Positions 27,624 through 36,671 of a stretch of 64,000 nucleotides of DNA are shown here, one piece after another. Each line of letters begins with the position of its first letter. Positions within the stretch are counted from its first letter, which is position 1. The notes below the pieces were generated by a model. The model did no database searches and was not told the origin of the DNA. It saw nothing but the letters and a program-made list of their open reading frames with translations. This DNA is from Saccharopolyspora sp. NFXS83 (lineage in GTDB: Bacteria > Actinomycetota > Actinomycetes > Mycobacteriales > Pseudonocardiaceae): positions 1 through 64,000 of the forward strand of contig NZ_JAPFGB010000016.1 in assembly GCF_026241095.1 (NCBI RefSeq), read 5' to 3'. The translations under genes and the position numbers were made by a program.

Positions 27624-28523
27624 ATGGAAAAGAGAACGGCCGTGAAGCGATGGGGTGCGCTGGCCTTGGCCGGCTTGGCGTTGGCCGGACTGACCGGCTG
27701 CGGCGGGGATCCGTTCCAAGCGGGCGACGGCACGGACGGATCGCTGGTGGTCGGCTCCGCCGACTTCACCGAGAGCGAACTGGTCATGAACATCTACGCC
27801 GAGGCGCTGCGCAGCACCGGAGCCGAGGTGGAGACGAAACCGCGCATCGGGTCGCGGGAGACCTACGTCAACGCGGTGGCCCAAGGCGAGCTCTCGCTCA
27901 TCCCGGACTACACGGGGAACCTGCTGCAGTACGTCGACGAGCAGGACCCGGCGACGGAGTCGCAGCAGGTCTACGCCGCGCTGGAGCAGAAGCTGCCGCA
28001 GGGGCTCGACGTGCTGGAACAGGCCCCGGCGGAGGACTCCGACGTGCTCACGGTGACGAAGGCGACCGCCGGCACCGGGATCCGCTCGCTGGCCGACCTC
28101 GGGCCGCGCTGCGGTGAGTTCGTGCTCGGCGCCCCCGCCGAGTGGAAGACCCGCTGGGAACAGCGCATCGCCGAGGTCTACGGCTGCGAGTTCCGCGAGA
28201 TCCGCAACCTCGAAGCGGGCACCGTGACGGTGGACGCGCTGACCGGCGACACCGTGCAGGTCGCGAACCTGTTCACCACGTCCTCGCAGATCAGCACGAA
28301 CGACTTGGTGCAGCTGGAGGACCCGGAGGACATGTTCCCGGCGCAGAACGTGGTGCCGCTGGCGGGCCAGGGCAAGCTCACCCCCGCCCAGACCGACGTG
28401 ATCAACCGGGCGTCGCGGGCGCTGACCACGGAGAAGCTCACCGAGCTCAACCGGCGCCTGGAGGTCGACAAGGCCAACCCGACCGACGTCGCGAGGGAGT
28501 TCATCGCCGAAGCGGGCCTGTGA
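27624..28523 (+). CDS. osmoprotectant-type ABC importer, substrate-binding lipoprotein
   Basis: This 299-residue lipoprotein has a signal ending in the lipobox LTGC. The mature domain has the OpuCC/OpuBC start VVGSADFTESELVMNIYAEALR and the hinge segments LIPDYTGNLLQY and FTTSSQIS. It binds the transported ligand outside the membrane and delivers it to the two permeases. Ligand identity needs the aromatic cage residues, which I cannot assign with confidence. I choose the ATG at 27624; a GTG six codons later gives an equally good 20-residue signal. The coding end is followed by a strong hairpin. Confidence 0.9.
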   Translation: MEKRTAVKRWGALALAGLALAGLTGCGGDPFQAGDGTDGSLVVGSADFTESELVMNIYAEALRSTGAEVETKPRIGSRETYVNAVAQGELSLIPDYTGNLLQYVDEQDPATESQQVYAALEQKLPQGLDVLEQAPAEDSDVLTVTKATAGTGIRSLADLGPRCGEFVLGAPAEWKTRWEQRIAEVYGCEFREIRNLEAGTVTVDALTGDTVQVANLFTTSSQISTNDLVQLEDPEDMFPAQNVVPLAGQGKLTPAQTDVINRASRALTTEKLTELNRRLEVDKANPTDVAREFIAEAGL

Positions 28524-28542
28524 CCCCGCTCGATCGAGCCGT

Positions 28543-28578
28543 ACCGGTGGCCGTGTCCCGCGGGGCGCGGCCACCGGT
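28543..28578 (+). terminator. ABC importer operon terminator
   Basis: An 11-bp perfect stem (ACCGGTGGCCG with its complement) with a 14-base loop lies 19 bases after the stop. Confidence 0.7.
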
Positions 28579-28842
28579 GCATTTCGATGATCGGATTCTT
28601 CGGCGCGCGAAATCTGATTCCCTTTCGGGAGCGTTCGTTGTCGCCGCATCGTGCGAGCAACCAGTCCACGCAGCGTGACACGTGCAACCAAGGGGTCATT
28701 CACGACCCACTTTGGCGCTACTGGAGCTGCTGAAGTTCCGGATCGGTGCGATGGTTTTCTGGCCGATCACCGAGAGGTTCGTGTCTTGGACTTCGCCGGG
28801 AATCGGTTGAATCCGATTCAGCAACAACGAGGGGAAACTCGC

Positions 28843-29106
28843 ATGCGTACTTCTACTCGCCTCCTTGGTGCGACCGCCGTCGCCGTGGCCCTGCTCGGCG
28901 CCGGTTCCACCGCGGCGTTCGCCGGTGGGCACGATGACCCGGAGATCACCAGCGAGTCCGGCGACGGCGGCAACGGTGGCAGTGGTGGCATCGGCCTCAA
29001 CCTGATCTGCGGCATCGGTGTTCTGGGTTCGGGTGAGTGCTCCGCCGCCAACGGCGGCGGCGGTGGCGACTCCGAGTCCGAGACCGGCGTCGGCAACGAG
29101 GGCTGA
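28843..29106 (+). CDS. small secreted Gly-rich protein, copy 1
   Basis: This 87-residue precursor has a standard signal peptide (MRTSTRLLGATAVAVALLGA, cleaved near AFA at 27-29) and a short mature part of about 58 residues. The mature protein is rich in Gly, Ser, Asn and acidic residues (SGDGGNGGSGGIGLN), with a hydrophobic core holding two Cys nine residues apart (CGIGVLGSGEC), which could form a disulphide. GAGGGGA lies eight bases before the ATG. It recalls chaplin-like surface proteins in size and composition, but lacks their consensus, so no function is claimed. It has its own leader and terminator. Confidence 0.85.
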   Translation: MRTSTRLLGATAVAVALLGAGSTAAFAGGHDDPEITSESGDGGNGGSGGIGLNLICGIGVLGSGECSAANGGGGGDSESETGVGNEG

Positions 29107-29135
29107 TAGCCCTAACTTTCCGCCGCGGGAAAGAA

Positions 29136-29169
29136 GTGCCCGGTCCCCTTTTCGGAGGGGGCCGGGCAC
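29136..29169 (+). terminator. terminator of secreted protein copy 1
   Basis: A 13-bp stem with one T-G pair (GTGCCCGGTCCCC with GGGGGCCGGGCAC) follows a smaller hairpin CTTTCC-GCCGCG-GGAAAG at 29116-29133. Confidence 0.8.
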
Positions 29170-29489
29170 ATCGCTGTGCTCGTCCATTTCGCGGGATGGA
29201 GATCGACGGGCGGAGAAGCCGAAATCGCCGCCGCCCACATCCGGGTGAATCGGGAATATGCCGGGACGTCGTCGCGAACTGTTCGGTCGCCCACCTGTCG
29301 TCGAGCAGCGGACCGACGCAGCGTGAAAATGGCACCAACGGGGCATCCGAAACCCACTTTAGCGCTACTGAAGCTGCTGGAGTCCGGTATCGGTGCGATG
29401 GTTCTCTCGCCGATCACCGAGAGGTTCGTTCCTCGGACTTCGCCGGGAATCGGTTGAATCCGATTCAGCAACAACGAGGGGAAACTCGC

Positions 29490-29759
29490 ATGCGTACTTC
29501 TACTCGCCTCCTTGGTGCGACCGCCGTCGCCGTGGCCCTGCTCGGCGCCGGTTCCACCGCGGCGTTCGCCGGAGGGGACGACGACAAGCCGTCGGTCACC
29601 AGCGAGTCCGGTGATGGCGGCAACGGTGGCTCCGGTGGCACCGGCCTGAACCTGCTCTGCGGCATCGGCATTCTGGGTGAGGGCTCGTGCTCCGCCGCCG
29701 ACGGTGGCAACGGTGGCGACTCCGGCTCCGAGACCGGCGTCGGCAACACCGAGGGCTGA
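29490..29759 (+). CDS. small secreted Gly-rich protein, copy 2
   Basis: This 89-residue paralogue of the previous gene has an identical signal peptide and the same architecture: acidic linker, GDGGNGGSGGTGLN, the two-Cys core CGIGILGEGSC, and a Gly/Asp/Ser tail ending in TGVGNTEG. Changes relative to copy 1 are conservative and the Cys spacing is kept, which argues that both copies are under selection. The leader, ribosome binding site and terminator are duplicated too, so each gene is a separate transcription unit. The product is presumably exported by Sec and may stay at the cell surface. Confidence 0.85.
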   Translation: MRTSTRLLGATAVAVALLGAGSTAAFAGGDDDKPSVTSESGDGGNGGSGGTGLNLLCGIGILGEGSCSAADGGNGGDSGSETGVGNTEG

Positions 29760-29788
29760 TAGCCCGAACTTTCCGCCGCGGGAAAGAA

Positions 29789-29822
29789 GTGCCCGGTCCC
29801 CTTTCCGGAGGGGGCCGGGCAC
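29789..29822 (+). terminator. terminator of secreted protein copy 2
   Basis: This is the duplicate of the terminator at 29136, with one loop base changed and the stem kept. Confidence 0.8.
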
Positions 29823-29894
29823 ATCGCTGTGCACGCCCTTCCCGGGCGGTGGGCGTCGGTGAAATTGCGAGTTCGCACGATTCGATCGACGAAT

Positions 29895-30677
29895 TCAGCG
29901 GCGACCGCCGATTCGACCGCTCAGATCCTCGGCGGCACGCCGCACCTCCGCGGCCAGGTGCGGCCAGGTCGAGCCGCAGTCCGCGCGGCTGCCCGGCTCG
30001 CACACGTGGCGGAACGTGAGGCTGATCGCCGCGGACGGCCACTGGTCCGGGCCGAACACGGGGCACGCCACCGACGCGAACTCACCGGTCACGTGCCCGT
30101 CCTCCACGGCCCAGCCGAGGCGGCGCTCCGCGGCCAAGGTGCGCCGCAACTCCGGCAACGTGCGCGGGCCGCGCCCCGTGCGGCGCGCGAACCCGGCGGG
30201 GAACGACGCGCGCACCTGCGCGGCGGGCAGGTGCGCCAGCATCGCCCGCCCCGACGCGGTCAGGTGCGCGGGCAGCCGCACCCCGACGTCGGTGACCAGC
30301 GTCTGCGGACGAGAGGGACGTTCCTTGATCAGGTACAGCAGTTCGCCGCCGTGCAGCACGCCGAGGTGCGCCGTGCAATCCACCTGGTCGACGAGCCTGC
30401 GCAGCACCGGGCCCGCGAGCCGCTCCAGCGGATCGTGCCGCAAGTAGGCGGAACCGAGCTCGAACGCCGCCACCCCCAGCGCGTACCGGCGCTCCTCGGG
30501 CAGCCGCACCACGAAACCGGCGGCGGTGAGCTCCGCGAGCAGGTGGTAGGTCGTCGAACGCGGCAGCTCCAGCTCGCGCGCCAAGGTCGCCGCCGACACC
30601 GGCCCGGCCCGGCCGCCCATCACCGTCAAGATCGCCAGCCCGCGCCGCAACGCGGGCACCTCGCTGCTGTCGCCCAT
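29895..30677 (-). CDS. IclR-family regulator of the hut operon
   Basis: This 260-residue protein has an N-terminal winged helix ([14 protein letters not shown], then [21 protein letters not shown] at about 33-53) and the IclR effector domain from about 80 onward ([33 protein letters not shown]). It is divergent from hutH with 83 bases between starts, so it most likely represses or activates the hut operon in response to histidine or urocanate. In several actinomycetes hut genes have an IclR-type neighbour. The effector is inferred from context only. Confidence 0.88.
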   Translation of the reverse strand: MGDSSEVPALRRGLAILTVMGGRAGPVSAATLARELELPRSTTYHLLAELTAAGFVVRLPEERRYALGVAAFELGSAYLRHDPLERLAGPVLRRLVDQVDCTAHLGVLHGGELLYLIKERPSRPQTLVTDVGVRLPAHLTASGRAMLAHLPAAQVRASFPAGFARRTGRGPRTLPELRRTLAAERRLGWAVEDGHVTGEFASVACPVFGPDQWPSAAISLTFRHVCEPGSRADCGSTWPHLAAEVRRAAEDLSGRIGGRR

Positions 30678-30691
30678 GCCGCACCCCGCTA

Positions 30692-30705
30692 TCTGGAATC
30701 TCAGA
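30692..30705. promoter_or_regulatory. possible operator between the IclR gene and hutH
   Basis: TCTGGAATCTCAGA has inverted arms TCTG and CAGA around six bases, in the centre of the short divergent gap. It is a candidate site for the IclR-type regulator. Confidence 0.35.
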
Positions 30706-30760
30706 CGGAACCACTCTAACCGGGCTTCTGCGCCGCGCCGCGCACGTGTGACATGGAGGA

Positions 30761-32308
30761 ATGCAACAGGCTCAGGTGCACAAGATCGAGTCGGGGGCGC
30801 TGACGGGGCGGCAGGTCGTCGACATCGCCCGCGGCGGGGCGACGGTGGAACTGGACGCGGCCACCGAACGCGACATCGACGCCACCCGCAAGCACATCGA
30901 CGCGCTCGCCGCCGCCGAACAACCCACCTACGGCGTCTCCACCGGATTCGGCGCGCTCGCGGTGCGCCACATCCCCGCCGAGCGGCGCGCGGCGCTGCAG
31001 CAGTCGTTCGTGCGGTCGCACGCGGCAGGCGCGGGCTCCGCCGTCGAACCCGAAGTGGTGCGCGCCCTGATGCTGCTGCGGCTGCGCACGATCTCCACCG
31101 CGCGCACCGGCGCCCGCCTCGACACCGCTCGCGCGCTCGCCGCGATGCTCAACGCGGGGATCGTGCCCGTCGTGCACGAATACGGATCGCTGGGCTGCTC
31201 CGGAGACCTGGCACCGCTGGCCGCCGTCGCGCTCGCCCTCACCGGCGAAGGCGACGTCCTCGACCCGGCGGGGTCGACGCGTCCCGCGGCGCAGGCCCTC
31301 GCCGAGGCGGGCATCGAACCGGTCGTGCTCGCCGAGAAGGAAGGGCTGTCGCTGACCAACGGCACCGACGGCATGCTCGGCATGCTGGTGCTGGCCCTGC
31401 ACGACCTGACCGGCCTGCTGGAGATCGCCGACCTCACCGCGGCGATGAGCGTGGAAGCGCTGCTGGGGACCGACCGCGTCTTCGCCGCCGACCTGCAGGC
31501 GCTTCGCCCGCACCCCGGCCAAGCGCGCTCCGCGTCCCGGATCCACCGGCTGCTGGCCGGTTCCGGCATCGTCGCCAGCCACCGCGGCCCCGACTGCACC
31601 CGGGTGCAGGACGCGTACTCGCTGCGCTGCGCCCCGCAGGTGCACGGGTCGGCGGGCGACACGATCGCGTTCGCCGAGATGGTGGCCGAGCGGGAACTCG
31701 CCGCGGCCATCGACAACCCGGTGGTGCTCGACGACGGCCGCGTCGAATCCAACGGCAACTTCCACGGCGCACCGCTGGCGCACGCCCTGGACTACCTGGC
31801 GATCCCGCTGGCCGACGTGGCGAGCATGGCCGAGCGGCGCACCGACCGGATGCTCGACGTGGCGCGCTCGCACGGGCTACCCGCGTTCCTCGCCGACGAC
31901 CCCGGCGTGGACTCCGGGCACATGATCGCGCACTACACGCAGGCCGGGGTCGTCGCCGAGCTCAAGCGGCTCGCCGCTCCCGCCTCCGTGGACTCCATCC
32001 CCACCAGCGCGATGCAGGAGGACCACGTCTCGATGGGCTGGGCGGCGGCCCGCAAGCTGCGCCGCGCCGTGGACGGGCTGCGCACCGTGCTCGCGGTGGA
32101 GCTGCTCACCGCGGCCCGCGCCCTCGACCTGCGCGCCCCGCTCACGCCCGCGCCCGCCACCGGCGCGGTGCGGGACCTGCTGCGCACCCGCGTCGCCGGA
32201 CCGGGCCCCGACGCCCACCTGGCGCCGCAGATCGCCGAGACCGAGGCGCTGCTGCGCTCCGGTGCCGTGAACTCCACCGTGCAAGACCACCTGGGAGGCC
32301 AGTCATGA
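30761..32308 (+). CDS. hutH: histidine ammonia-lyase
   Basis: This 515-residue enzyme deaminates histidine to urocanate, the first step of histidine degradation. The MIO cofactor forms from residues 146-148 in [15 protein letters not shown]; here the triad is Cys-Ser-Gly instead of the usual Ala-Ser-Gly, a variant also known in actinomycetes. [12 protein letters not shown] carries the active-site Tyr, and [14 protein letters not shown] and the late [12 protein letters not shown] are conserved. GGAGGA ends only one base before the ATG, so the real start may be the GTG five codons later. hutU overlaps its stop by four bases. Confidence 0.96.
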   Translation: MQQAQVHKIESGALTGRQVVDIARGGATVELDAATERDIDATRKHIDALAAAEQPTYGVSTGFGALAVRHIPAERRAALQQSFVRSHAAGAGSAVEPEVVRALMLLRLRTISTARTGARLDTARALAAMLNAGIVPVVHEYGSLGCSGDLAPLAAVALALTGEGDVLDPAGSTRPAAQALAEAGIEPVVLAEKEGLSLTNGTDGMLGMLVLALHDLTGLLEIADLTAAMSVEALLGTDRVFAADLQALRPHPGQARSASRIHRLLAGSGIVASHRGPDCTRVQDAYSLRCAPQVHGSAGDTIAFAEMVAERELAAAIDNPVVLDDGRVESNGNFHGAPLAHALDYLAIPLADVASMAERRTDRMLDVARSHGLPAFLADDPGVDSGHMIAHYTQAGVVAELKRLAAPASVDSIPTSAMQEDHVSMGWAAARKLRRAVDGLRTVLAVELLTAARALDLRAPLTPAPATGAVRDLLRTRVAGPGPDAHLAPQIAETEALLRSGAVNSTVQDHLGGQS

Positions 32309-33954
32309 GTGCCGGAGCCCGTCCCGTGCGCGCAGCGCGCGGCACCACGTTGACCGCACGTTCCTGGAGCACCGAGGCCCCGCTGCGGATGCTGCAGAAC
32401 AACCTCGACCCGGAAGTCGCCGAACGGCCCGAAGACCTCGTCGTCTACGGCGGCACCGGCCGCGCCGCCCGGAACTGGGCCAGCTACGACGCCATCGTCG
32501 CCGAACTGAGCGCCCTCGCCGAGGACGAGACCTTGCTGGTGCAGTCCGGCAAACCCGTCGGCGTGCTGCGCACCCACGAGTGGGCGCCGCGGGTGCTGCT
32601 GGCGAACTCGAACCTGGTGGGCAACTGGGCGAGCTGGCCGGAATACCGCAAGCTCGACGCGCTCGGACTCATGATGTACGGGCAGATGACCGCCGGTTCG
32701 TGGATCTACATCGGTACCCAGGGCATCCTGCAGGGCACCTACGAGACGTTCGGGGCCGTGGCCGCGAAGCGCTTCGGCGGCACCCTCGCGGGCACGTTGA
32801 CACTGACCGCCGGGCTCGGCGGCATGGGCGGCGCGCAACCGCTGGCGGTGACCATGAACGAAGGCGCCGCGCTCGTCGTCGAGTGCGACCCGGAGCGGGC
32901 GCGGCGGCGCGTGCGCCACGGCTACCTCGACGTGCTCGCCGAGAACCTCGACGACGCGATCGAGCAGGCCGTCGCGGCGAAGCAGCAGCGCCGGGCCGTG
33001 TCGATCGGCGTCATCGGCAACGCCTGCGAGGTGCTGCCCGAGCTGCTGCGCCGCGGCCTGCCCGCCGACATCGTCACCGACCAGACCTCCGCGCACGACC
33101 CGCTTTCCTACCTGCCGCGCGGCGTGGACGTCGACGACTGGGCGGACTACGCGGACAAGAAGCCCGACGAGTTCACCGCCCGCGCCCGCGACTCCATCGC
33201 CGAGCACGTCGAAGCCATGGTCGGGTTCCTCGACGCCGGCGCCGAGGTCTTCGACTACGGCAACTCGCTGCGCGGCGAAGCCGCCGAAGCCGGCTACGCG
33301 CGGGCCTTCGACTACCCCGGATTCGTGCCCGCCTACCTGCGCCCGCTGTTCTGCGAGGGCAAAGGACCGTTCCGGTGGGCGGCGCTGTCGGGCGACCCGA
33401 AGGACATCGCGGTGACCGACCGGGCGATCCTCGAGGAGTTCGGAGAGGACGAGCACCTGGCCCGCTGGATCCGGATGGCGGGGGAGAAGGTGTCCTTCCA
33501 GGGGTTGCCGTCGCGGATCTGCTGGCTCGGCTACGGCGAGCGGCACCGGGCGGGGCTGCGGTTCAACGAGCTCGTCGCCTCCGGCGAAGTCTCGGCGCCG
33601 CTGGTGCTGGGGCGCGACCACCTCGACAGCGGCTCGGTCGCCTCGCCGTACCGGGAGACCGAGGGAATGGCCGACGGATCCGACGCGGTGGCGGACTGGC
33701 CGCTGCTCAACGCGCTGGTCAACACCTCCTCCGGGGCCACGTGGGTGTCGGTGCACCAGGGCGGTGGAGTCGGCATGGGGCGGTCGCTGCACGCCGGGCA
33801 GGTCACGGTCGCCGACGGCACCGAACTGGCCGCGCGCAAGCTGGAGCGGGTGCTCACCAACGACCCCGGCACCGGGGTGCTGCGCCACGCCGACGCGGGC
33901 TACGACCGAGCCCGCACCGTCGCCGAGGAACGCGGCCTGCGAATCCCGACCTGA
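32305..33954 (+). CDS. hutU: urocanate hydratase
   Basis: This 549-residue urocanase uses NAD+ as an electrophile to convert urocanate to imidazolone propionate. Family landmarks are [34 protein letters not shown], the NAD loop [18 protein letters not shown], and the active Cys in [18 protein letters not shown]. The Gly-rich [15 protein letters not shown] lies near the end. The ATG overlaps the hutH stop (ATGA), with GGGAGG upstream. The length is typical. It is followed by a family B repeat copy before the next gene of the cluster. Confidence 0.97.
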   Translation: MSAGARPVRAARGTTLTARSWSTEAPLRMLQNNLDPEVAERPEDLVVYGGTGRAARNWASYDAIVAELSALAEDETLLVQSGKPVGVLRTHEWAPRVLLANSNLVGNWASWPEYRKLDALGLMMYGQMTAGSWIYIGTQGILQGTYETFGAVAAKRFGGTLAGTLTLTAGLGGMGGAQPLAVTMNEGAALVVECDPERARRRVRHGYLDVLAENLDDAIEQAVAAKQQRRAVSIGVIGNACEVLPELLRRGLPADIVTDQTSAHDPLSYLPRGVDVDDWADYADKKPDEFTARARDSIAEHVEAMVGFLDAGAEVFDYGNSLRGEAAEAGYARAFDYPGFVPAYLRPLFCEGKGPFRWAALSGDPKDIAVTDRAILEEFGEDEHLARWIRMAGEKVSFQGLPSRICWLGYGERHRAGLRFNELVASGEVSAPLVLGRDHLDSGSVASPYRETEGMADGSDAVADWPLLNALVNTSSGATWVSVHQGGGVGMGRSLHAGQVTVADGTELAARKLERVLTNDPGTGVLRHADAGYDRARTVAEERGLRIPT

Positions 33955-33984
33955 CGGCCCGCGCGACGGGTCGGGCGGCGGAAC

Positions 33985-34068
33985 CTCAGCCGCGTCCTCG
34001 CGCTGAGAAGCCGCCGGTGGTCGTCCTGCCCAGCGGCGATGCTCGCGGCCACCGGGGAGCAGGACGAC
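33985..34068. repeat. cruciform repeat family B, shortened copy 3
   Basis: The left flank GCGGAACCTCAGC is identical to copy 2, but the stem is short (CTCAGC with GCTGAG at 34002-34007) around an 11-base loop, as if the middle had been lost. A second inverted repeat follows, GTCGTCCTGC at 34020-34029 with its complement at 34059-34068. The element sits inside the hut gene cluster, between hutU and the M20 gene, and could attenuate or stabilise the mRNA. Confidence 0.6.
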
Positions 34069-34109
34069 AACAGCAGGCAGTCGGCGGTAATCGCGCGGGA
34101 GGAGAACCG

Positions 34110-35309
34110 ATGAGCACCAGTGCGCTGCTGGCGCAGATCGACCAGGTGGGGCGGGATCGGCGACGCGGGGGCTACTCGCGGCACGTGTTCGACAGCGGTG
34201 AGCGGGAACTGCGCGAGTGGTTCACCGAGCAGGCGCGGGCGCGCGGACTGGACGTGCACACCGACCGCAACGCGAACCTGTGGGCGTGGTGGGGCGAACC
34301 GAGCGATCAGGCCGTCGTGACCGGCAGCCACCTCGACTCGGTGCCCGGTGGCGGGGCGTTCGACGGCCCGCTCGGCGTCGCCGCCGCGCTCAGCGCCGTG
34401 GAGTCGTTGCGCGCCACCGGTTTCCGGCCGCGGCGACCGATCGCGATCGTGGTGTTCGCGGAGGAGGAAGGCGGCCGGTTCGGAGTGCCGTGCCTCGGAT
34501 CGCGGCTGCTCAGCGGGACGATCACGCGGGACGCGGCGAACGCGCTGCGCGACCCGGACGGCGTCACCTTCGCCGAAGCGTTGCGCGACGCGGGCGGCGA
34601 CCCGGAGCACGCGGGCGCGGACGAGGCGGCGCTGCGCCGCATCGGGCGCTTCGTGGAACTGCACGTGGAACAAGGCCGGGGCCTGGTGGACCTGGACCGC
34701 CCGGTGGCCGTCGCCTCATCGATCCTCGCCCACGGCCGGTGGCGATTCCGCTTCTGCGGCCAGGGAAATCACGCCGGAGCGACGTTGCTCGCCGACCGCC
34801 GCGACCCGATGCTGCCCGCGGCCCGCGCGGTGCTCACCGCCAGGGAGACCGCCGCCGCGCGCGATCAAGCCCGCGCCACCGTGGGCAGGCTCGTGCCCAA
34901 CCCGGGCGGCACCAACGTCATCGCGTCCACAGTGGACATGTGGTTGGACGCGCGGGCGCCCGCGGCCGACGCCACCCGGTCGCTGGTAGCGGAACTGTCC
35001 GAACGGGCCGCGGAATTCGCCCGCGACGAAGGATGCGAGGTCGAGGTGACCGAGGAGTCCTACAGCGGCACCGTGCACTTCGACCCGGTCCTGCGCGACG
35101 AGCTGTGCGCCTCGCTCGGCGACGCGCCCGCGTTGGCCACCGGCGCCGGGCACGACGCGGGCGTGCTCTCCGCGCGGGTGCCCGCCTCGATGCTGTTCGT
35201 CCGCAACCCCACCGGCATCAGCCACGCGCCCGACGAACACGCCGAACCCGACGACTGCGACGCGGGTGGATCCGCGCTGGCCGAAGTGCTCCGGAGGTGG
35301 GCCGCATGA
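34110..35309 (+). CDS. M20-family amidohydrolase of the hut cluster (allantoate/N-carbamoyl amidase type)
   Basis: This 399-residue dizinc hydrolase is of the allantoate amidohydrolase/N-carbamoyl-L-amino acid hydrolase group. Metal ligands lie in GSHLDSVP (His, Asp), FAEEEGGRFG (Glu), ELHVEQG (His) and the final SHAPDEH (His). The dimerisation domain spans roughly 210-320. GTNVIASTVDMWLDAR is a group signature. It lies between hutU and hutF, and no N-formylglutamate deformylase (HutG) gene is present. The simplest inference is that it removes the formyl group made by the HutF route. The ATG has GGGAGGAG before it, and the stop overlaps hutF. Confidence 0.88.
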   Translation: MSTSALLAQIDQVGRDRRRGGYSRHVFDSGERELREWFTEQARARGLDVHTDRNANLWAWWGEPSDQAVVTGSHLDSVPGGGAFDGPLGVAAALSAVESLRATGFRPRRPIAIVVFAEEEGGRFGVPCLGSRLLSGTITRDAANALRDPDGVTFAEALRDAGGDPEHAGADEAALRRIGRFVELHVEQGRGLVDLDRPVAVASSILAHGRWRFRFCGQGNHAGATLLADRRDPMLPAARAVLTARETAAARDQARATVGRLVPNPGGTNVIASTVDMWLDARAPAADATRSLVAELSERAAEFARDEGCEVEVTEESYSGTVHFDPVLRDELCASLGDAPALATGAGHDAGVLSARVPASMLFVRNPTGISHAPDEHAEPDDCDAGGSALAEVLRRWAA

Positions 35310-36616
35310 AGTACTGGTGCGAATGGGCCTGGCTGGACGACGGGCCCCGCCCCGGCGTGCTCGTGGAGATCGACGGCACCGCCATCACCGCCGTGACCAC
35401 CGCGGCCACGCCACCGCCCGGCGCCACGCGGCTGCCCGGGCTGGTGCTGCCCGGCCTCGCCAACGCGCACTCCCACGCCTTCCACCGCGCGCTGCGCGGC
35501 AGGGCCACCGGCGGCGGCACCTTCTGGACCTGGCGCGAGCAGATGTACGCCGTCGCGGGCGCGCTCGACCCGGACACCTACCGGCGGCTCGCCACCGCCG
35601 TCTACACCGAGATGGCGCTCGCCGGCGTCACCTGCGTCGGCGAGTTCCACTACCTGCACCACCCGCCGGGCGGCGGTCGCTACGACGATCCGAACGAGAT
35701 GAGCGCGGCGCTCGCCCAAGCCGCCCACGACGCCGGAATCCGCCTCACCCTGCTCGACACGTGCTACCTGACCAGCGGATTCGACGCTCCGGTGGAAGGA
35801 GTGCAGCAGCGGTTCTCCGACGGGGACGCCCAGTCGTGGGCCGAACGGGCCGACCGGTTCACCGTGGACTGCGCGCGGGTCCGGCTCGGCGCCGCGGTGC
35901 ACTCGGTGCGCGCCGTGCCCGCCGAGCAGATCGCCGAAGTCGCCGCCTGGGCGCACCGCTACGGCGCACCGCTGCACGTCCACCTCTCCGAACAGCGCAA
36001 GGAGAACGAGGCGTGCCTCGCCGCGCACGGCCGCACCCCCGCGCAACTGCTGGCGGACTCGGAGGCGCTCGGCGCGAACACCACCGCCGTGCACGCCACC
36101 CACCTCACCGACGACGACCTGCGGCTGCTCGGAGGCAGCGGCACCGGGACCTGCCTGTGCCCGACGACCGAAGCTGACCTCGGTGACGGCATCGGCCCCG
36201 CCCTCGAACTGGACGCGGCGGGCAGCCCCCTGTCGCTCGGCAGCGACGGGCACTCCACGATTGACGTGCTCGCCGAAGCCCACGCCGTCGAAGCCGGGCA
36301 GCGGCTGAGCACCGAACGGCGCGGGCACTTCGGCGCCGGACGGCTGCTGGAGATGGCGACCACCACCGGGCACCGCGCGCTCGGCTGGCTCGACGCCGGA
36401 CGCATCGCACCCGGACAACGCGCGGACCTCGTCGCCGTCGCGCTCGACGGCCCGCGGCTCGCGGCGGTGCCCCTCGCGGCGGTGCCCGCGGTGGCCCGCG
36501 CCGACGACGTCCGGCACGTCATCGCGCACGGCCGCGGCATCGTCCGCGACGGCGAACACGAACACGTCCCCGACCCGGGACGACGGCTCCGGCGGCTCGT
36601 CGAGGAACTCCTGTGA
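35306..36616 (+). CDS. hutF: formimidoylglutamate deiminase
   Basis: This 436-residue zinc amidohydrolase converts N-formimidoyl-glutamate to N-formyl-glutamate and ammonia. LANAHSHAFHRALRG carries the HxH metal site, LHVHLSEQRKENEAC the third His, VHATHL the fourth and LGSDGHSTIDVL the Asp. The HSHAFHRALRG form separates HutF from related deaminases. It overlaps the preceding amidohydrolase by four bases, with GGAGG nine bases upstream. With hutH, hutU and hutI it gives the formylglutamate branch of histidine degradation. Confidence 0.94.
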   Translation: MKYWCEWAWLDDGPRPGVLVEIDGTAITAVTTAATPPPGATRLPGLVLPGLANAHSHAFHRALRGRATGGGTFWTWREQMYAVAGALDPDTYRRLATAVYTEMALAGVTCVGEFHYLHHPPGGGRYDDPNEMSAALAQAAHDAGIRLTLLDTCYLTSGFDAPVEGVQQRFSDGDAQSWAERADRFTVDCARVRLGAAVHSVRAVPAEQIAEVAAWAHRYGAPLHVHLSEQRKENEACLAAHGRTPAQLLADSEALGANTTAVHATHLTDDDLRLLGGSGTGTCLCPTTEADLGDGIGPALELDAAGSPLSLGSDGHSTIDVLAEAHAVEAGQRLSTERRGHFGAGRLLEMATTTGHRALGWLDAGRIAPGQRADLVAVALDGPRLAAVPLAAVPAVARADDVRHVIAHGRGIVRDGEHEHVPDPGRRLRRLVEELL

Positions 36617-36671
36617 CGGCGCCGGTGATCGCGTTCAGCAGGAAAGATCAAGCGTTGAGGACGGGTGAGCG

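Larger units (their letters stand above)
28648..29837 (+). repeat. tandem duplication, 647-bp period
   Basis: Two adjacent units (about 28648-29190 and 29295-29837) match from about 195 bases upstream of the small secreted protein genes through their terminators. The 5' leader contains GAATCGG-N6-CCGATTC (28800-28819 and 29447-29466) just before GAGGGGA. The leader and signal-peptide part are nearly identical, while the mature coding parts have diverged more. The spacing of every matching feature is 647 bases. Confidence 0.9.

Noticed and set aside
28648-29837. Insertion sequence as the source of the 647-bp tandem repeat
   Set aside because: There is no transposase, terminal inverted repeat or target duplication; it is a plain gene duplication.
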